A stretch of 64,000 nt of DNA from Paenibacillus pedocola (GCF_031599675.1 NZ_CP134223.1:2356001-2420000); one strand, 5' to 3'. Positions 1 to 9,243 are shown, numbered from the stretch's first letter. Notes: generated by a model not told the origin, from the letters alone. Made by a program: numbers and translations.

Positions 1-550
1 GAAAAAAGTAACAAAATTATTGTTGGTAGCCGGAATTTCTTTGGCGGTTGTTGGCGTTGGTAACAGCGGCGCTCTTAACAATGTATCTTCCGCAGCAAGC
101 GCACCGCTCAAAGTGGGCCGGGTAGAGGCTGCAGCCCATGGCACTAAGTGCTTCACAGTAGCGGTTGCGGTTGTTCAGAACGGCGTAATCGTAGCTGCTT
201 CGCTGGACGACTATCAATTCCTGAGCACGGATGTGGCAACGGGAGTACCTAACTCAGATAAGGATTTCGGACAGAATTATAAAGATCCTAACGTTGTTCT
301 GGCTTCCAAAAAGGCTAATGCCGAATACTATAGCGAGCATATGAAAGAAGAGGCGAAATCCACAGTTAGTTACGACAAGAACATGGCCGCCATTGAGAAA
401 TTTGCTACAGGCAAAACTATCAAATCACTTGAACAAACCCTGACCTACAAAACGAAAGAGCAAGTGGTAGACGCTGTAAGCGGAGCAACGCTTGTTGATA
501 CCCAAGGCTACTTAAAAGCCATTCTTGCCGCAGCTAAAGCGGCTAAATAA
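1..550 (+). CDS. Secreted FMN-binding domain protein (5' end cut)
   Basis: Reading frame open from base 2; base 1 (g) fits as the last base of an ATG, so only two bases of the gene seem missing. The product starts KKVTKLLLVAGISLAVVG, a basic then hydrophobic signal peptide, with alanine-rich sequence after it. Near the C-terminus is VDAVSGATLVDT, the SGAT motif of FMN_bind domains (as in NqrC/RnfG, where the Thr carries covalent FMN, and in extracellular electron-transfer proteins of Gram-positives). I infer an exported small flavoprotein of about 183 residues; whether FMN is attached here is not shown. No lipobox is seen, so it is either free or held by the uncleaved signal. A strong terminator follows directly. 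Confidence 0.75.
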   Translation, partial: KKVTKLLLVAGISLAVVGVGNSGALNNVSSAASAPLKVGRVEAAAHGTKCFTVAVAVVQNGVIVAASLDDYQFLSTDVATGVPNSDKDFGQNYKDPNVVLASKKANAEYYSEHMKEEAKSTVSYDKNMAAIEKFATGKTIKSLEQTLTYKTKEQVVDAVSGATLVDTQGYLKAILAAAKAAK

Positions 551-574
551 ATTATCGCGTCCTTCGAGCGGTGC

Positions 575-617
575 AGACACCATCACAGCTTCAGCTGTGA
601 TGGTGTCTTTTTGTTTA
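575..617 (+). terminator. Rho-independent terminator
   Basis: Perfect 16-base inverted repeat (575-590 against 593-608) followed by a T-rich run. It sits 24 bases after the stop of the FMN-binding protein gene. Confidence 0.9.
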
Positions 618-656
618 GGCTAAACCATGAAACACCAGTGGCTTTCTTATAAAAAT

Positions 657-685
657 TTTACATGAAATAGTTTTCACTGTATTGT
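657..685 (+). promoter_or_regulatory. Possible sigma-A promoter
   Basis: TTTACA at 657-662 and TATTGT at 680-685 with a 17-base spacer, upstream of the gene at 830. The match is partial (4 of 6 in the -10), and the implied leader is about 140 bases long. Confidence 0.35.
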
Positions 686-829
686 AAAATTACGACATGA
701 TAGGACGCCAAAGCCCGCCATTGTGCGGTTCTGTCTGTTTGGGCCGGGGAGCAGAGGACGATCCGGCCTATGATTATATTTTACCTGGAGCCGCTTGGTG
801 GTATGATAGAAAGTGGGGTGAAATGAATA

Positions 830-1453
830 ATGAATAATGAAACAGTCAATGAGGAAACAAGCAGCAACCCGACCGAGATGACCGAAGAGAAGTGGAATGA
901 GCTTCTGAAGGCGGTTCACCATAATGGTATGGTGGCTTTGAAAATGTATTTTAAAGATGTGGATAGTCAAGTCTTGAACTTGCAAGCCTACGGGCCAGTG
1001 TTCCTGTATCATGTCAAGGATGAGTCCGGGGATGTCTATTCAACCGGTTTTTTCCTTCGTGAACTGGTGGGACGCTTCCAGTCGGATAAGAGTCCTGAGG
1101 TCTGGGTATCCTCCTTCTTCCATGAAATGATGAAGACCAAGGGAGGCCAGCCGCTGCCTAAACAGCCGGAGAGTGAAGACGAGGCTAAGGCGGTTATTGA
1201 CAATCAGGTAATTCCGCTGTGCATTAAGACAGTAGAAGAAGAATTTGCACCGGAAAAAGTGCATGCAGGATTGGCATTTAACGAAACTCACGGTCCTGTT
1301 TTTGAAGCAGGCTTCCCGGAAATCACCGAAGGCAATAATGTCTGCGCGATTCCGCTTCAGCTGCTCTATACGCATTATCAGCTGAACCGCGACCCTTCCG
1401 AGCTGCTGCTTCAGGGGATGTACAATATCCGTAAAGAGCATGGATTGGAATAA
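830..1453 (+). CDS. Hypothetical protein, 207 aa
   Basis: I do not recognise this family. The protein is acidic, with no signal peptide or membrane segment, so probably cytoplasmic. The first ~20 residues are rich in Asn, Glu, Thr and Ser. The rest looks like a mixed alpha/beta fold without evident catalytic motifs. Start: an ATG at 830 with GGGGTG about ten bases upstream; an overlapping ATG at 823 runs into a stop after four codons. It stands alone between two terminators and converges with the peptidase gene on the other strand. Confidence 0.7.
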   Translation: MNNETVNEETSSNPTEMTEEKWNELLKAVHHNGMVALKMYFKDVDSQVLNLQAYGPVFLYHVKDESGDVYSTGFFLRELVGRFQSDKSPEVWVSSFFHEMMKTKGGQPLPKQPESEDEAKAVIDNQVIPLCIKTVEEEFAPEKVHAGLAFNETHGPVFEAGFPEITEGNNVCAIPLQLLYTHYQLNRDPSELLLQGMYNIRKEHGLE

Positions 1454-1510
1454 AGCGGATTTGGACTGTTGAGCAGGACAAGCCCGGGCTTATAGCCTGA
1501 TCCTATTCAA

Positions 1511-1546
1511 CACAAAGAGACGGCAGGAGTCTGCCGTCTCTTTGTG
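1511..1546. terminator. Bidirectional terminator hairpin
   Basis: Perfect 15-base stem (1511-1525 against 1532-1546) with a six-base loop, lying between the convergent genes ending at 1453 (+) and 1583 (-). It can serve both, although the T-tract is weak on each side. Confidence 0.75.
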
Positions 1547-1582
1547 CTATACAGGTATTAGAGAAGTGATTAAGCGTTACGC

Positions 1583-3289
1583 CTATAGAGCCTTGTCGTC
1601 GATAGAGTTCAACCAGCCCTCGATATCCCCGATAACAGAGCTGACACAGCCGTCTTGGAAAGGTGAAATGAGTCCGGCCAGCTCTACGAGTTCAACAAAG
1701 GACTTACTGCCTCCAGCCTTACAGAGCGTCAAGTAATCACTCCAGGCATGCGCGAAATCCTCACCTGAGCGTTTCCAGAACTGGAAGGCGCAGAGCTGGG
1801 CCAATGTATAATCAATATAGTAAAAAGGAGTGCGGAAAATGTGGGTCTGCTTCTGCCAGAATCCGCCGTGTTCTAAGTAGCTGTTACCGCCGTAGTCGCG
1901 GTGCGGCAAGTACCTTTGCTCAATATCCCTCCAGGCCTGTTTGCGCTCATCCGGCGTCGCTTCAGGGTGGCTGTATACATAATGCTGGAATTCATCAACG
2001 GCAACGCCGTAAGGAATAAATTCCAGGCTGCCCGCCAGATGGTTGAACCGGTACTTATCCGCATCTTCTTCAAAGAACAGGTTCATCCACGGCCAGGCAA
2101 AAAACTCCATGCTCATCGAGTGGATTTCAGCGGCTTCGTAGGTAGGAAAGGCGTACTCGGGCACAAGCAGGCTGCGGCTGGTATATACCTGGAAGGCGTG
2201 GCCTACTTCATGGGTCAATACATCGATATCTTCAGCGGTACCGTTAAAGTTAGAAAAAATGAACGGTGCCTGATACTTGTTGAGATAGGTGCAGTAGCCG
2301 CCGGATTGCTTGGCGCTTTTGCTTAACAGATCCATCAGCTCGTTGTTTTGCATAAATGTAAAGAATTCGTCCGTTTCGGGCGACATCTCTTTATACATTT
2401 TCGCACCATTAGCCAAGATCCACTCCGGGTCGCCCTTTGGCGTGGCATTGCCGCTATTAAAGGTAAGGCTCTCATCATAGAACTTCAGCGTTTCAAGACC
2501 CAGGCGCTCCGCCTGACGCTGCTTCAATTTCTGGGCTACCGGAACGATTTGCTCAAGCACCTGTTTGCGGAAGCCTGCAACCATGCCGGCATCATAATCC
2601 GTACGGTTCATCCGGTCATAGCCAAGCTCAACAAAGCTGGGATAGCCTAGCTTCCTTGCAATCCTCGTGCGTACATTAACCAGCTCGTCAAAAATGCGGT
2701 CAAATTCGCTTTCATGCTCGGCCATAAAGTCATATCTCGCAGTAAACGCGCGTTTACGCAGGTCGCGGTCCAGCGACATTTCGAATGGAACGAGCTGCGA
2801 CAGGTTCCGTTCCTCACCCTCAAACATAATTTTGGCCGAGGCAATGAGCTGGGTGTATTCCGTAGACAGCCTGTTCTCCAGCTGCAGGTCCTCGATAATG
2901 TCAGGGCTGAACGTCCGCAGAGAGATCTCTGCAAGAGCGAATAGCTGCTTCCCCCACTCCTGCTCGAACTCAGCTCTATACTTGGAGTTAACGATACCCT
3001 TGTAGAAGTCCGTTATGTATTCCTGGAAGATAGGGACAATCTCATCAAAGAAATCCTGCTCAGCCTTGTAGAACGCATCCTCAGTATTGATGGAATGGCG
3101 GATATAAACAAGGTTTTGCAGAGTATCGAATTCGCTGCGCAGCTCATTGAGCGCGACGATGGAAGCCTTTTGTTCCTCTAAGGTGTCTGCTTCCAGGCCT
3201 TTCAGGAGTGAGGTGAATTCAAGCTTAAGCTTGTCGACATCGGGACGTTCGTAGGGATATTCAGTAAAGTTCATGTTATATTTCAGCAT
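1583..3289 (-). CDS. M3-family oligoendopeptidase (PepF-like)
   Basis: Zinc metallopeptidase of the thimet oligopeptidase/PepF family, expected to degrade short peptides in the cytoplasm. The zinc motif HEVGH lies at residues 360-364, and the downstream EAAEIHSMSMEF segment supplies the third ligand (about E388). Length, 568 residues, is normal for the family. No signal peptide. Start is uncertain: the first ATG (3289) has AGAAAGG directly against it, while ATG 3274 (MNFTEYPYERP) has GGA 14 bases upstream. The LysR gene lies upstream on the same strand with a 70-base gap, and might control or co-transcribe with it. The 3' end abuts a shared terminator. Confidence 0.9.
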   Translation of the reverse strand: MLKYNMNFTEYPYERPDVDKLKLEFTSLLKGLEADTLEEQKASIVALNELRSEFDTLQNLVYIRHSINTEDAFYKAEQDFFDEIVPIFQEYITDFYKGIVNSKYRAEFEQEWGKQLFALAEISLRTFSPDIIEDLQLENRLSTEYTQLIASAKIMFEGEERNLSQLVPFEMSLDRDLRKRAFTARYDFMAEHESEFDRIFDELVNVRTRIARKLGYPSFVELGYDRMNRTDYDAGMVAGFRKQVLEQIVPVAQKLKQRQAERLGLETLKFYDESLTFNSGNATPKGDPEWILANGAKMYKEMSPETDEFFTFMQNNELMDLLSKSAKQSGGYCTYLNKYQAPFIFSNFNGTAEDIDVLTHEVGHAFQVYTSRSLLVPEYAFPTYEAAEIHSMSMEFFAWPWMNLFFEEDADKYRFNHLAGSLEFIPYGVAVDEFQHYVYSHPEATPDERKQAWRDIEQRYLPHRDYGGNSYLEHGGFWQKQTHIFRTPFYYIDYTLAQLCAFQFWKRSGEDFAHAWSDYLTLCKAGGSKSFVELVELAGLISPFQDGCVSSVIGDIEGWLNSIDDKAL

Positions 3290-3358
3290 CCTTTCTCTAC
3301 CAGATGAAGTATATTATACTATATGGAAGAAGAAACCAAAACTCGGAAAATGAGCTAC

Positions 3359-4252
3359 TCACATGTTAAGCGTCTTCATCAGCGCGATAAATAATCCGAT
3401 AAGCGGCGAATAGTGGCGGTCACGGTTATAGGAATAGTAGATATGCCGCTGAAAATGGTATTCTGGAATTGGACGCATCATTAACTTGCCTGTTGCAACT
3501 TCATCAGCTACCGCAAGCCGTGAAATGAAAGACACATGCCGGCCGCTCATTAGTGATTGCTTAATGGCCTCCAGAGAATCGAGCAGAATATGGACGCGGG
3601 GCTCAACCCCGCAGGCTTCAAACCATTTGTTGGTCATTTGCCGGGTACTGGATTGCATATCATGCAGAATGAAATCCGCCGATGAAATCAGGGATGGGGT
3701 TAATTCGGACCGGTCCGCAAATTCATGATTGGGGGCAAATACCAGCACCAGCTCATCTTCACATAAAGACTGGCTGTGCAGACTGGGCAGGTAAAAGGAT
3801 TCCGTCGACAGGATCCCCAGATCGATCTCCTGATTTATCAGCATTTCTTTGATGTCGGGTGAAGATTTCACGGATAGCGATATCGTTGTTCCCGGATGCT
3901 GCTCCCCGAACAGGCTAAGGATTTTGGGCAGGATATAGGTGGCCGGGACGTAGCTTGCACCAATTTTTAGTATTCCGCGGCCTCCCTGACTGAACTCCTT
4001 AACGACCCGCTCCGCCTCGGCAGCCAGCGCATTGATTTTGACAGCATAATGAAGAAAAGCTCTTCCGCTTTCGGTCAGAATCATTTTATCCATTCTGGAT
4101 TCAAACAGCTTCTCCCCAAGCTGCTGCTCCAGATTCTTCAGATGATAGGTTACGGTTGGCTGCTTCAGCCCGAGCTCATCGGCTACCGTAGTTATTTTCT
4201 TATGCTTATACAGCAGTTCCACAATTTGCAGTTTGATCAAATTCAGATTCAT
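3359..4252 (-). CDS. LysR-family transcriptional regulator
   Basis: N-terminal winged helix-turn-helix (VADELGLKQPTVTYHLKNLE) followed by a LysR substrate-binding domain from about residue 90; 297 residues is typical. Start chosen at ATG 4252 (MNLNLIKLQIVE) because AGGGGG lies about ten bases upstream; a GTG at 4261 touches that site and is unlikely. The gene is divergent from the phosphotransferase gene at 4377. The 125-base gap contains a clear palindrome that fits LysR autoregulation. Ligand unknown; targets could be its own gene, the divergent gene, or the peptidase gene just downstream. Confidence 0.9.
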   Translation of the reverse strand: MNLNLIKLQIVELLYKHKKITTVADELGLKQPTVTYHLKNLEQQLGEKLFESRMDKMILTESGRAFLHYAVKINALAAEAERVVKEFSQGGRGILKIGASYVPATYILPKILSLFGEQHPGTTISLSVKSSPDIKEMLINQEIDLGILSTESFYLPSLHSQSLCEDELVLVFAPNHEFADRSELTPSLISSADFILHDMQSSTRQMTNKWFEACGVEPRVHILLDSLEAIKQSLMSGRHVSFISRLAVADEVATGKLMMRPIPEYHFQRHIYYSYNRDRHYSPLIGLFIALMKTLNM

Positions 4253-4283
4253 TCCGTACACTCCCCCTCTATTAGTTTAACGA

Positions 4284-4310
4284 TAACATAGAAAAATTCT
4301 ATGAATGTTA
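4284..4310. promoter_or_regulatory. Palindromic operator, probable LysR site
   Basis: CATAGAA-AAA-TTCTATG (4287-4303) is a perfect 7-3-7 inverted repeat, nested inside TAACAT (4284-4289) and ATGTTA (4305-4310). It lies 32 bases upstream of the LysR start in the divergent intergenic region, the usual place for LysR-type (T-N11-A) autoregulatory sites. Confidence 0.55.
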
Positions 4311-4376
4311 AAACTGATCAGCAAGAAAGTTAATATCCGTCTTACATTCCGCTAACTCCGAAGGGATAATAGAATA

Positions 4377-5393
4377 ATGGAACCTGTAAATTACATATTG
4401 GATTTCCCGCAGCTGTGCATGAAATACGGTCTTGGACAGTTAACGGAAGCACCCGAACCGGTGTCCGGCGGATTCCTGCACAAGATGTACCGGATAGTGA
4501 CCGGTCAAGCCGAATATGCCGTAAAAGCACTTAATCCGCAGATTATGCTGCGCCCTGCAGCGATGGGCAACATTATTTTTGCCGAAAAGGTGGCAAACCT
4601 GGCAAGATCTCAGGGCATAAACGCACTTCCGGCCATCCAGTCTCAAGGCAGCTGCATGCATGAGGTCCAAGGCCAGTATTATTTGCTGTTTCCGTGGATT
4701 GTGGGCAAAGCGTTACCTGCCGGAGCAGTGGATATGGACTGCTGTACACAGATAGGCCGGGTACTGGCGGATATTCATAACATTGATTTCTCTTCACTTC
4801 TTGCCGGTCAGCAGCAGGAAGAGTTTATTCCCTCGGCAGTGCCTTGGCGAGATTATTCGCACAGTGCGGAGCAGCAGCAGCTGTCACATTCGGACTTGCT
4901 GAACAATAGCTTGGCGAAGCTGCAAGTCTACGAGAAACTGGCCAATGGCGCAGCTGAGCTTTTACAGGACAACCGGGTAATCAGCCACAGGGATCTGGAT
5001 CCCAAAAATGTATTATGGGACAGAAGCGGGATTCCGCTCATCATTGACTGGGAAGCCGCCGGGACGGTTCATCCGATGCAGGAGCTGCTCGAGGTGGCAT
5101 TGTACTGGAGTGGTTTTGAAGCCGGAGAGGCAAGCGAGGAGGCTTTCCAGACCGTGATTCGTGCTTACACGAGTCAGGGAGGAAAGGTCACCGGGAACTG
5201 GACAGATGTGCTGAACCTCGGCTATCAGGGGAAGCTGGATTGGCTGGACTATAGCCTGAGGCGTTCTCTTGGTCTGGAAGTCACGGATGAGGCGGAGCGG
5301 CAGCTGGGGATAAGCGAGGTTATCCGTACGATCCGTGCCCTTGATGACTATGCTGACTTTATACCGCTTTGTCTCAAATGGCTGGAATACTAA
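4377..5393 (+). CDS. APH-family phosphotransferase
   Basis: Aminoglycoside phosphotransferase/choline-kinase-like fold protein of 338 residues. The catalytic loop is VISHRDLDPKNVLW and the metal-binding segment is LIIDWEAAG, both complete. This fold phosphorylates small molecules such as aminoglycosides, homoserine, choline or macrolides; the substrate cannot be read here. No signal peptide. Divergent from the LysR gene and followed after 30 bases by a WYL regulator on the same strand, so the two may be co-transcribed. AAGGGA lies about ten bases before the ATG. Confidence 0.85.
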   Translation: MEPVNYILDFPQLCMKYGLGQLTEAPEPVSGGFLHKMYRIVTGQAEYAVKALNPQIMLRPAAMGNIIFAEKVANLARSQGINALPAIQSQGSCMHEVQGQYYLLFPWIVGKALPAGAVDMDCCTQIGRVLADIHNIDFSSLLAGQQQEEFIPSAVPWRDYSHSAEQQQLSHSDLLNNSLAKLQVYEKLANGAAELLQDNRVISHRDLDPKNVLWDRSGIPLIIDWEAAGTVHPMQELLEVALYWSGFEAGEASEEAFQTVIRAYTSQGGKVTGNWTDVLNLGYQGKLDWLDYSLRRSLGLEVTDEAERQLGISEVIRTIRALDDYADFIPLCLKWLEY

Positions 5394-5423
5394 CTGAAAT
5401 AGACTAACAGGCGGGGATCACAC

Positions 5424-6341
5424 ATGAAATTAGAGCGATTAATCTCTATCATCTACAAGTTGCTGAATCACGAAGTATTATCGGCTTCCAGGCTGGCAGA
5501 GGAGTACCAGGTTTCCCCGAGAACCATCTACCGGGATATCGATGTAATCTGTGCAGCGGGCTTCCCGGTCGTATCGTATCAGGGAATGAAGGGCGGATAC
5601 GGTATGATGGACGGCTACAAAATGGATAAAAGCCTGCTGAGTGCGTACGATGTCAATTCCCTGATTACCGTGCTCAGCAGCCTATCGACCGTGTTTGATG
5701 ACGAACGTGCCCAGGGGACCATCGAACGGCTGCAGACAATCGGGGAGGAGCATCAGACTGCGAGTCTGACCGTAGACTTTGATACCCGCCGGACGGAGCA
5801 GGACGCGCTCCGGTATTTACGCACGGCCATTACCGGGCGGAATATCGTCCGCTTTGATTATATCAATGCCCAGAATGAACGCTCGACCCGTGAAATGGAG
5901 CCGTTGCGGCTTCATTTCAAGTATCGCAACTGGTATATCTACGGGTACTGCCGGACCCGGCGGGATTACCGGGAGTTCCGGCTGTCACGGTTGCTGGATT
6001 TACAGCTGACCGGCGCAACCTTCGAGCCGCATACGGATCTTCCGGACGAATCTGAATCTGTAGACAGAGGCGGACAGGACCAATTGGAGGAGGTAGTGGT
6101 CCGGGTGGGGCCGGAGGCGATCGCGGAGGCGCTGGACCAGTTTCACCAGATGGATAGGCAGTTTCATCCCGATGGAAGCATGACGCTGCGGATTCCTGTC
6201 TGCCGGCCGCTGCAGGCACGATGGCTTTGGAGTATTCTGATGGGTTTTGGCAGCGGCGCCGAAGTGCTCGAACCGCCTGCACTGCGGGGGATCCTAAAAG
6301 AGCAGCTAATGAAAACACTCAAACATTATGAAGAAGTATGA
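5424..6341 (+). CDS. YafY-type HTH/WYL transcriptional regulator
   Basis: N-terminal HTH_11 domain (SASRLAEEYQVSPRTIYRDI, about residues 20-40), then a WYL domain around residues 130-210 that includes the segment HFKYRNWYIYGYCRTRRDY. The C-terminal WCX-like extension completes 305 residues. WYL proteins bind small ligands or nucleic-acid species and act as repressors or activators. GGCGGGG precedes the ATG. A DinB-family gene begins 85 bases after the stop; YafY-DinB pairing is common in Bacillales, which suggests the regulator controls that gene. A paralogue is at 33574. Confidence 0.9.
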   Translation: MKLERLISIIYKLLNHEVLSASRLAEEYQVSPRTIYRDIDVICAAGFPVVSYQGMKGGYGMMDGYKMDKSLLSAYDVNSLITVLSSLSTVFDDERAQGTIERLQTIGEEHQTASLTVDFDTRRTEQDALRYLRTAITGRNIVRFDYINAQNERSTREMEPLRLHFKYRNWYIYGYCRTRRDYREFRLSRLLDLQLTGATFEPHTDLPDESESVDRGGQDQLEEVVVRVGPEAIAEALDQFHQMDRQFHPDGSMTLRIPVCRPLQARWLWSILMGFGSGAEVLEPPALRGILKEQLMKTLKHYEEV

Positions 6342-6426
6342 CACGCTGTTGTCAAACTTCTTTTTTTATTATGAAATCAGCAACAACAACTTCAAATCTA
6401 CTGCCAATCCAAAGGAGACATTACGA

Positions 6427-6939
6427 ATGAATTATCCGGAGCAAATGTTTGATTACCATACCTGGGCCAACCAGACGATCCTGGGTAGAATCAAGGAACT
6501 CCCGTCCGCTGTGCTGAGTCAAGAAGTAGGAAGTTCTTTTCCCTCTGTTGCCCATGCTCTGAGTCATATTTATGCGGTGGATAAAATGTGGTATCTGGTG
6601 CTGACCGGCACGGGTATGCCGGAGGCGCTGCAGGCAACTTTTGCGCTGAATGGGACTATCCTGAATTCTGTGGACGAATACGCCGATATTTTTGCCGAGT
6701 TAACAGAGCAGTACAGAGAGTGGTTCAGCAGGCACGCCGATTTGGAGCAGACCATCCAGCTAAATAATCCTTACATCGGCGCCCGTCAGACGAGCTTAGC
6801 GGAAATTGTGCTGCAGGTGGTCAATCACGGGACCTACCATAGGGGCAATATTACTACCATGCTGCGCCAGCTGGGCCATGCATCCACGATGAACGACCTT
6901 ATCCTTTATCTGTATCAGGGGCCTGTGCAGGCAGTTTAA
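6427..6939 (+). CDS. DinB-family protein
   Basis: Four-helix DinB/YfiT-type protein, 170 residues. Putative metal-binding histidines are in ALSHIYAVDKMW and VVNHGTYHRGN, the usual DinB triad layout. The family includes damage-induced proteins and thiol-dependent (bacillithiol) transferases; the actual reaction is not predictable. Start: ATG 6427 with AAAGGAG nine bases upstream. The same frame is open further upstream into the WYL gene, but that part lacks a ribosome site and looks noncoding. A structured terminator follows. Confidence 0.85.
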   Translation: MNYPEQMFDYHTWANQTILGRIKELPSAVLSQEVGSSFPSVAHALSHIYAVDKMWYLVLTGTGMPEALQATFALNGTILNSVDEYADIFAELTEQYREWFSRHADLEQTIQLNNPYIGARQTSLAEIVLQVVNHGTYHRGNITTMLRQLGHASTMNDLILYLYQGPVQAV

Positions 6940-6966
6940 GTTGAATTTAATCAAGTAAGACGTAGG

Positions 6967-7010
6967 GGGCCGATATTTCTGTGCGCAGGAAGTCGGCTCT
7001 TTTTCTGTTT
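6967..7010 (+). terminator. Rho-independent terminator
   Basis: Seven-pair outer stem (6967-6973 with 6993-6999), small internal loop, six-pair inner stem (6976-6981 with 6986-6991) and loop TGCG, followed by TTTTT. Located 27 bases after the DinB stop. Confidence 0.7.
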
Positions 7011-7126
7011 GTAGTTTTATTTTGCGGCAATTTCATTTGGGGAATGGGCTTGATTTGATATTATGGAAGTATGTATGTCGAGTCCAAAAAAGGTGCATCT
7101 TAGTCCGTTGCAAGCTAACGTTTAAA

Positions 7127-7155
7127 CCCTATGAGAGAGGATAACACTCATCGGG
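7127..7155 (+). other. Leader hairpin before the YdeI-like gene
   Basis: CCC-t-ATGAG (7127-7135) can pair with CTCAT-c-GGG (7147-7155), ending five bases before the AAAGGAG ribosome site of the gene at 7169. It might tune translation; this is only a structural guess. Confidence 0.3.
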
Positions 7156-7168
7156 TAGAAAGGAGTGA

Positions 7169-7747
7169 ATGGCCTTCATGGAGTTGGAAAATCTAATTAC
7201 TGTAACATCGAGAGCAGATCTAAGAAGCTGGCTGCAGGAAAATTGTAAGACAGAGAAATCCTGCTATGTAGCAGTCTGTATGACACCGGCCCTGGGTACG
7301 CTGCTGTATCTGGACGCGGTCGAAGAAGCTTTGTGCTTCGGCTGGATCGATGGTGTCAAAAAGAAAAGTTCAGAAACCGAGCTGGTGCAGAGATTGTCTC
7401 CCAGAAGCAAAAGAAGCTCTTGGACGGAATTAAACAAGGAACGTGTCCGTCGGCTCGAAAAGCTGGGCTTAATGACCGAGGAAGGAAGAAAGGTACTTCC
7501 TGCTATGGATCACGGGTCTTTCAAAATAGATTCTATCATCGAACAAAGGCTACAGGAGGACAGGCAGGTATATGAGAACTTTCTGGCGTTTCCTGATCTG
7601 TATTCAAGAATTCGGATCGACACCATACAGAGCTATAAACATCAGTCGGAGCTATTCAACAGCCGATTAGACAAATTCATTACTAACACTAAAGACAACA
7701 AAATGTATGGCCAATGGCATGACAACGGACGCCTGCTGAATTATTAA
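7169..7747 (+). CDS. YdeI/OmpD-associated family protein
   Basis: 192 residues with the family hallmark EALCFGWIDGVKKK and the following RLSPRSKRSSWTELNKERV. Members are small cytoplasmic proteins annotated as YdeI/OmpD-associated or bacteriocin-protection-like; the biochemical role is not established. Two start options: ATG 7169, three bases after AAAGGAG, or ATG 7178, twelve bases after it; neither has ideal spacing. It heads a run of small accessory genes on the plus strand (to 10691), each with its own ribosome site. Confidence 0.8.
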   Translation: MAFMELENLITVTSRADLRSWLQENCKTEKSCYVAVCMTPALGTLLYLDAVEEALCFGWIDGVKKKSSETELVQRLSPRSKRSSWTELNKERVRRLEKLGLMTEEGRKVLPAMDHGSFKIDSIIEQRLQEDRQVYENFLAFPDLYSRIRIDTIQSYKHQSELFNSRLDKFITNTKDNKMYGQWHDNGRLLNY

Positions 7748-7802
7748 GCTGTGCTGGACCGTATTACATTACAAACCTTAACTTTACCGGGGAGGAACAA
7801 GC

Positions 7803-8270
7803 ATGGAATACACCGCAAACAGTCCCGAGGATTATATCAGTCAGCTGCCGGAAGAACGTAAGGCTGCCATTGAGAAGCTTAGGCTAACGGTTAAGCAGAA
7901 TCTGCCAAGCGGGTTTGAGGAGACGATGGCCTATGGAATGATCGCCTATGTTGTCCCGCATCATCTCTATCCGCCGGGTTATCATGTGAAGCCGGAAGAA
8001 CCGCTGCCCTTCATAAGCATTGCTTCCCAGAAAAATTATATTGCGCTGTACCATATGGGCATTTATATGAATCCGGAGCTGCTGGCCTGGTTCCAGGAAG
8101 AGTATCCGAAGGCTGTTCCCACTAAGCTCGATATGGGCAAATCCTGTATCCGCTTCAAAAAGGTCAGCAACATCCCTTACGAGCTTATTGCCGAGTTAAG
8201 CGGTAAGGTCACAGTTGAGGAATATATCGGGCGCTATGAGCGGGAGATAGCTTTGATTAAGAAGAAGTAA
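7803..8270 (+). CDS. DUF1801 (YdhG-like) protein
   Basis: 155 residues. The N-terminal pattern SPEDYISQLPEERKAAIEKLR, the central ETMAYGMIAY segment, and ISIASQKNYIALYHMG are typical of DUF1801. The fold is shared with frataxin-like iron-handling proteins such as B. subtilis YdhG/Fra, but iron binding is not evident here. Cytoplasmic. GGGGAGG lies just before the ATG. A second, shorter DUF1801 gene is at 9244, with the phosphoesterase gene between them. Confidence 0.8.
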   Translation: MEYTANSPEDYISQLPEERKAAIEKLRLTVKQNLPSGFEETMAYGMIAYVVPHHLYPPGYHVKPEEPLPFISIASQKNYIALYHMGIYMNPELLAWFQEEYPKAVPTKLDMGKSCIRFKKVSNIPYELIAELSGKVTVEEYIGRYEREIALIKKK

Positions 8271-8330
8271 GAGATCTAGTATATTCATTATTGCGCGCAC
8301 TAGTACTTTCTCTCAAAGGAGCACGCCACC

Positions 8331-9170
8331 ATGATTCATTTTGATCTTATCTCTGATATTCACCTGGATTTCTGGCTTAAGCGTAAGGGGCCGACACTAG
8401 AAGATAATTTGCGGGAAATTGATAGTTTTGTGGAGAGCCTGCTCCCTCAGGAAATGTCGCATGTCCTTGTAATTGCCGGGGATCTGGGACACTTTAACAA
8501 GCAAAATGATGAGATGCTGCGCTCACTCAAACGTTTCTACGCGCACATACTGGTCGTTGCAGGAAATCATGATTACTATCTGGTGAACAGCAAAGTTCGT
8601 TATAAGCTGCAGACTTCAATGAACCGCTGGTCAGAAATGAAGTCGTTAGCTTCCGGTATAGAGGGTGTTCATTACCTGGAAGGGGACATCTTTGAGTGGG
8701 ATGGCGTTCGATATGGGGGAGTCGGAATGTGGTACGATTTCTCTTATGGAACGAATGTATTGGGGAGAAGCCTTAACTATATGCTGGATATTTGGGCGAA
8801 TCAAATGAATGACCGCAATTATACGATTGGTTCGCCGCGGCGCCCGATAGAGTTTTTTTTGGAGCAGAAAGAGAAGCTGGACAGGATTATCCATGACAGT
8901 GACGTTATTATCACGCATGTGAGCCCGGATTGGTCGCAGATTTCGGCGGAGCATGCTGGTGATCCAATAAGCGGATGTTATTATTTTAACGGTTCCGGAT
9001 ATTTCAGCCAAATAGATGGCAAGGTATGGTGTTCCGGTCATGTCCACCTTAATCATTCGTATAAGAGCAACGGCTGTTGGTTCGTTAATAATGCCTTAGG
9101 GTACCCGAACGAGAATAACCGGCCAAAAGGCAGAATCATAAATGTTATTATAGACTCAAACCGCAAATAA
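8331..9170 (+). CDS. Calcineurin-like metallophosphoesterase
   Basis: 279 residues with all five metallophosphoesterase blocks in order: DIHLD near the N-terminus, IAGDLG, AGNHDYY, IITHVSPDW and SGHVH near the C-terminus. These supply the Asp, His and Asn ligands for the two-metal centre. No signal peptide, so cytoplasmic. The substrate is unknown (phosphodiester or phosphoprotein). AAAGGAG precedes the ATG. It lies between two DUF1801 genes without obvious functional link. Confidence 0.9.
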   Translation: MIHFDLISDIHLDFWLKRKGPTLEDNLREIDSFVESLLPQEMSHVLVIAGDLGHFNKQNDEMLRSLKRFYAHILVVAGNHDYYLVNSKVRYKLQTSMNRWSEMKSLASGIEGVHYLEGDIFEWDGVRYGGVGMWYDFSYGTNVLGRSLNYMLDIWANQMNDRNYTIGSPRRPIEFFLEQKEKLDRIIHDSDVIITHVSPDWSQISAEHAGDPISGCYYFNGSGYFSQIDGKVWCSGHVHLNHSYKSNGCWFVNNALGYPNENNRPKGRIINVIIDSNRK

Positions 9171-9243
9171 GGATAACGGGCCATGATCCATGAGCGACGA
9201 GTGTATTGAAACTTTGATAAAAAGTGAGCAGGAGGATGACAGA

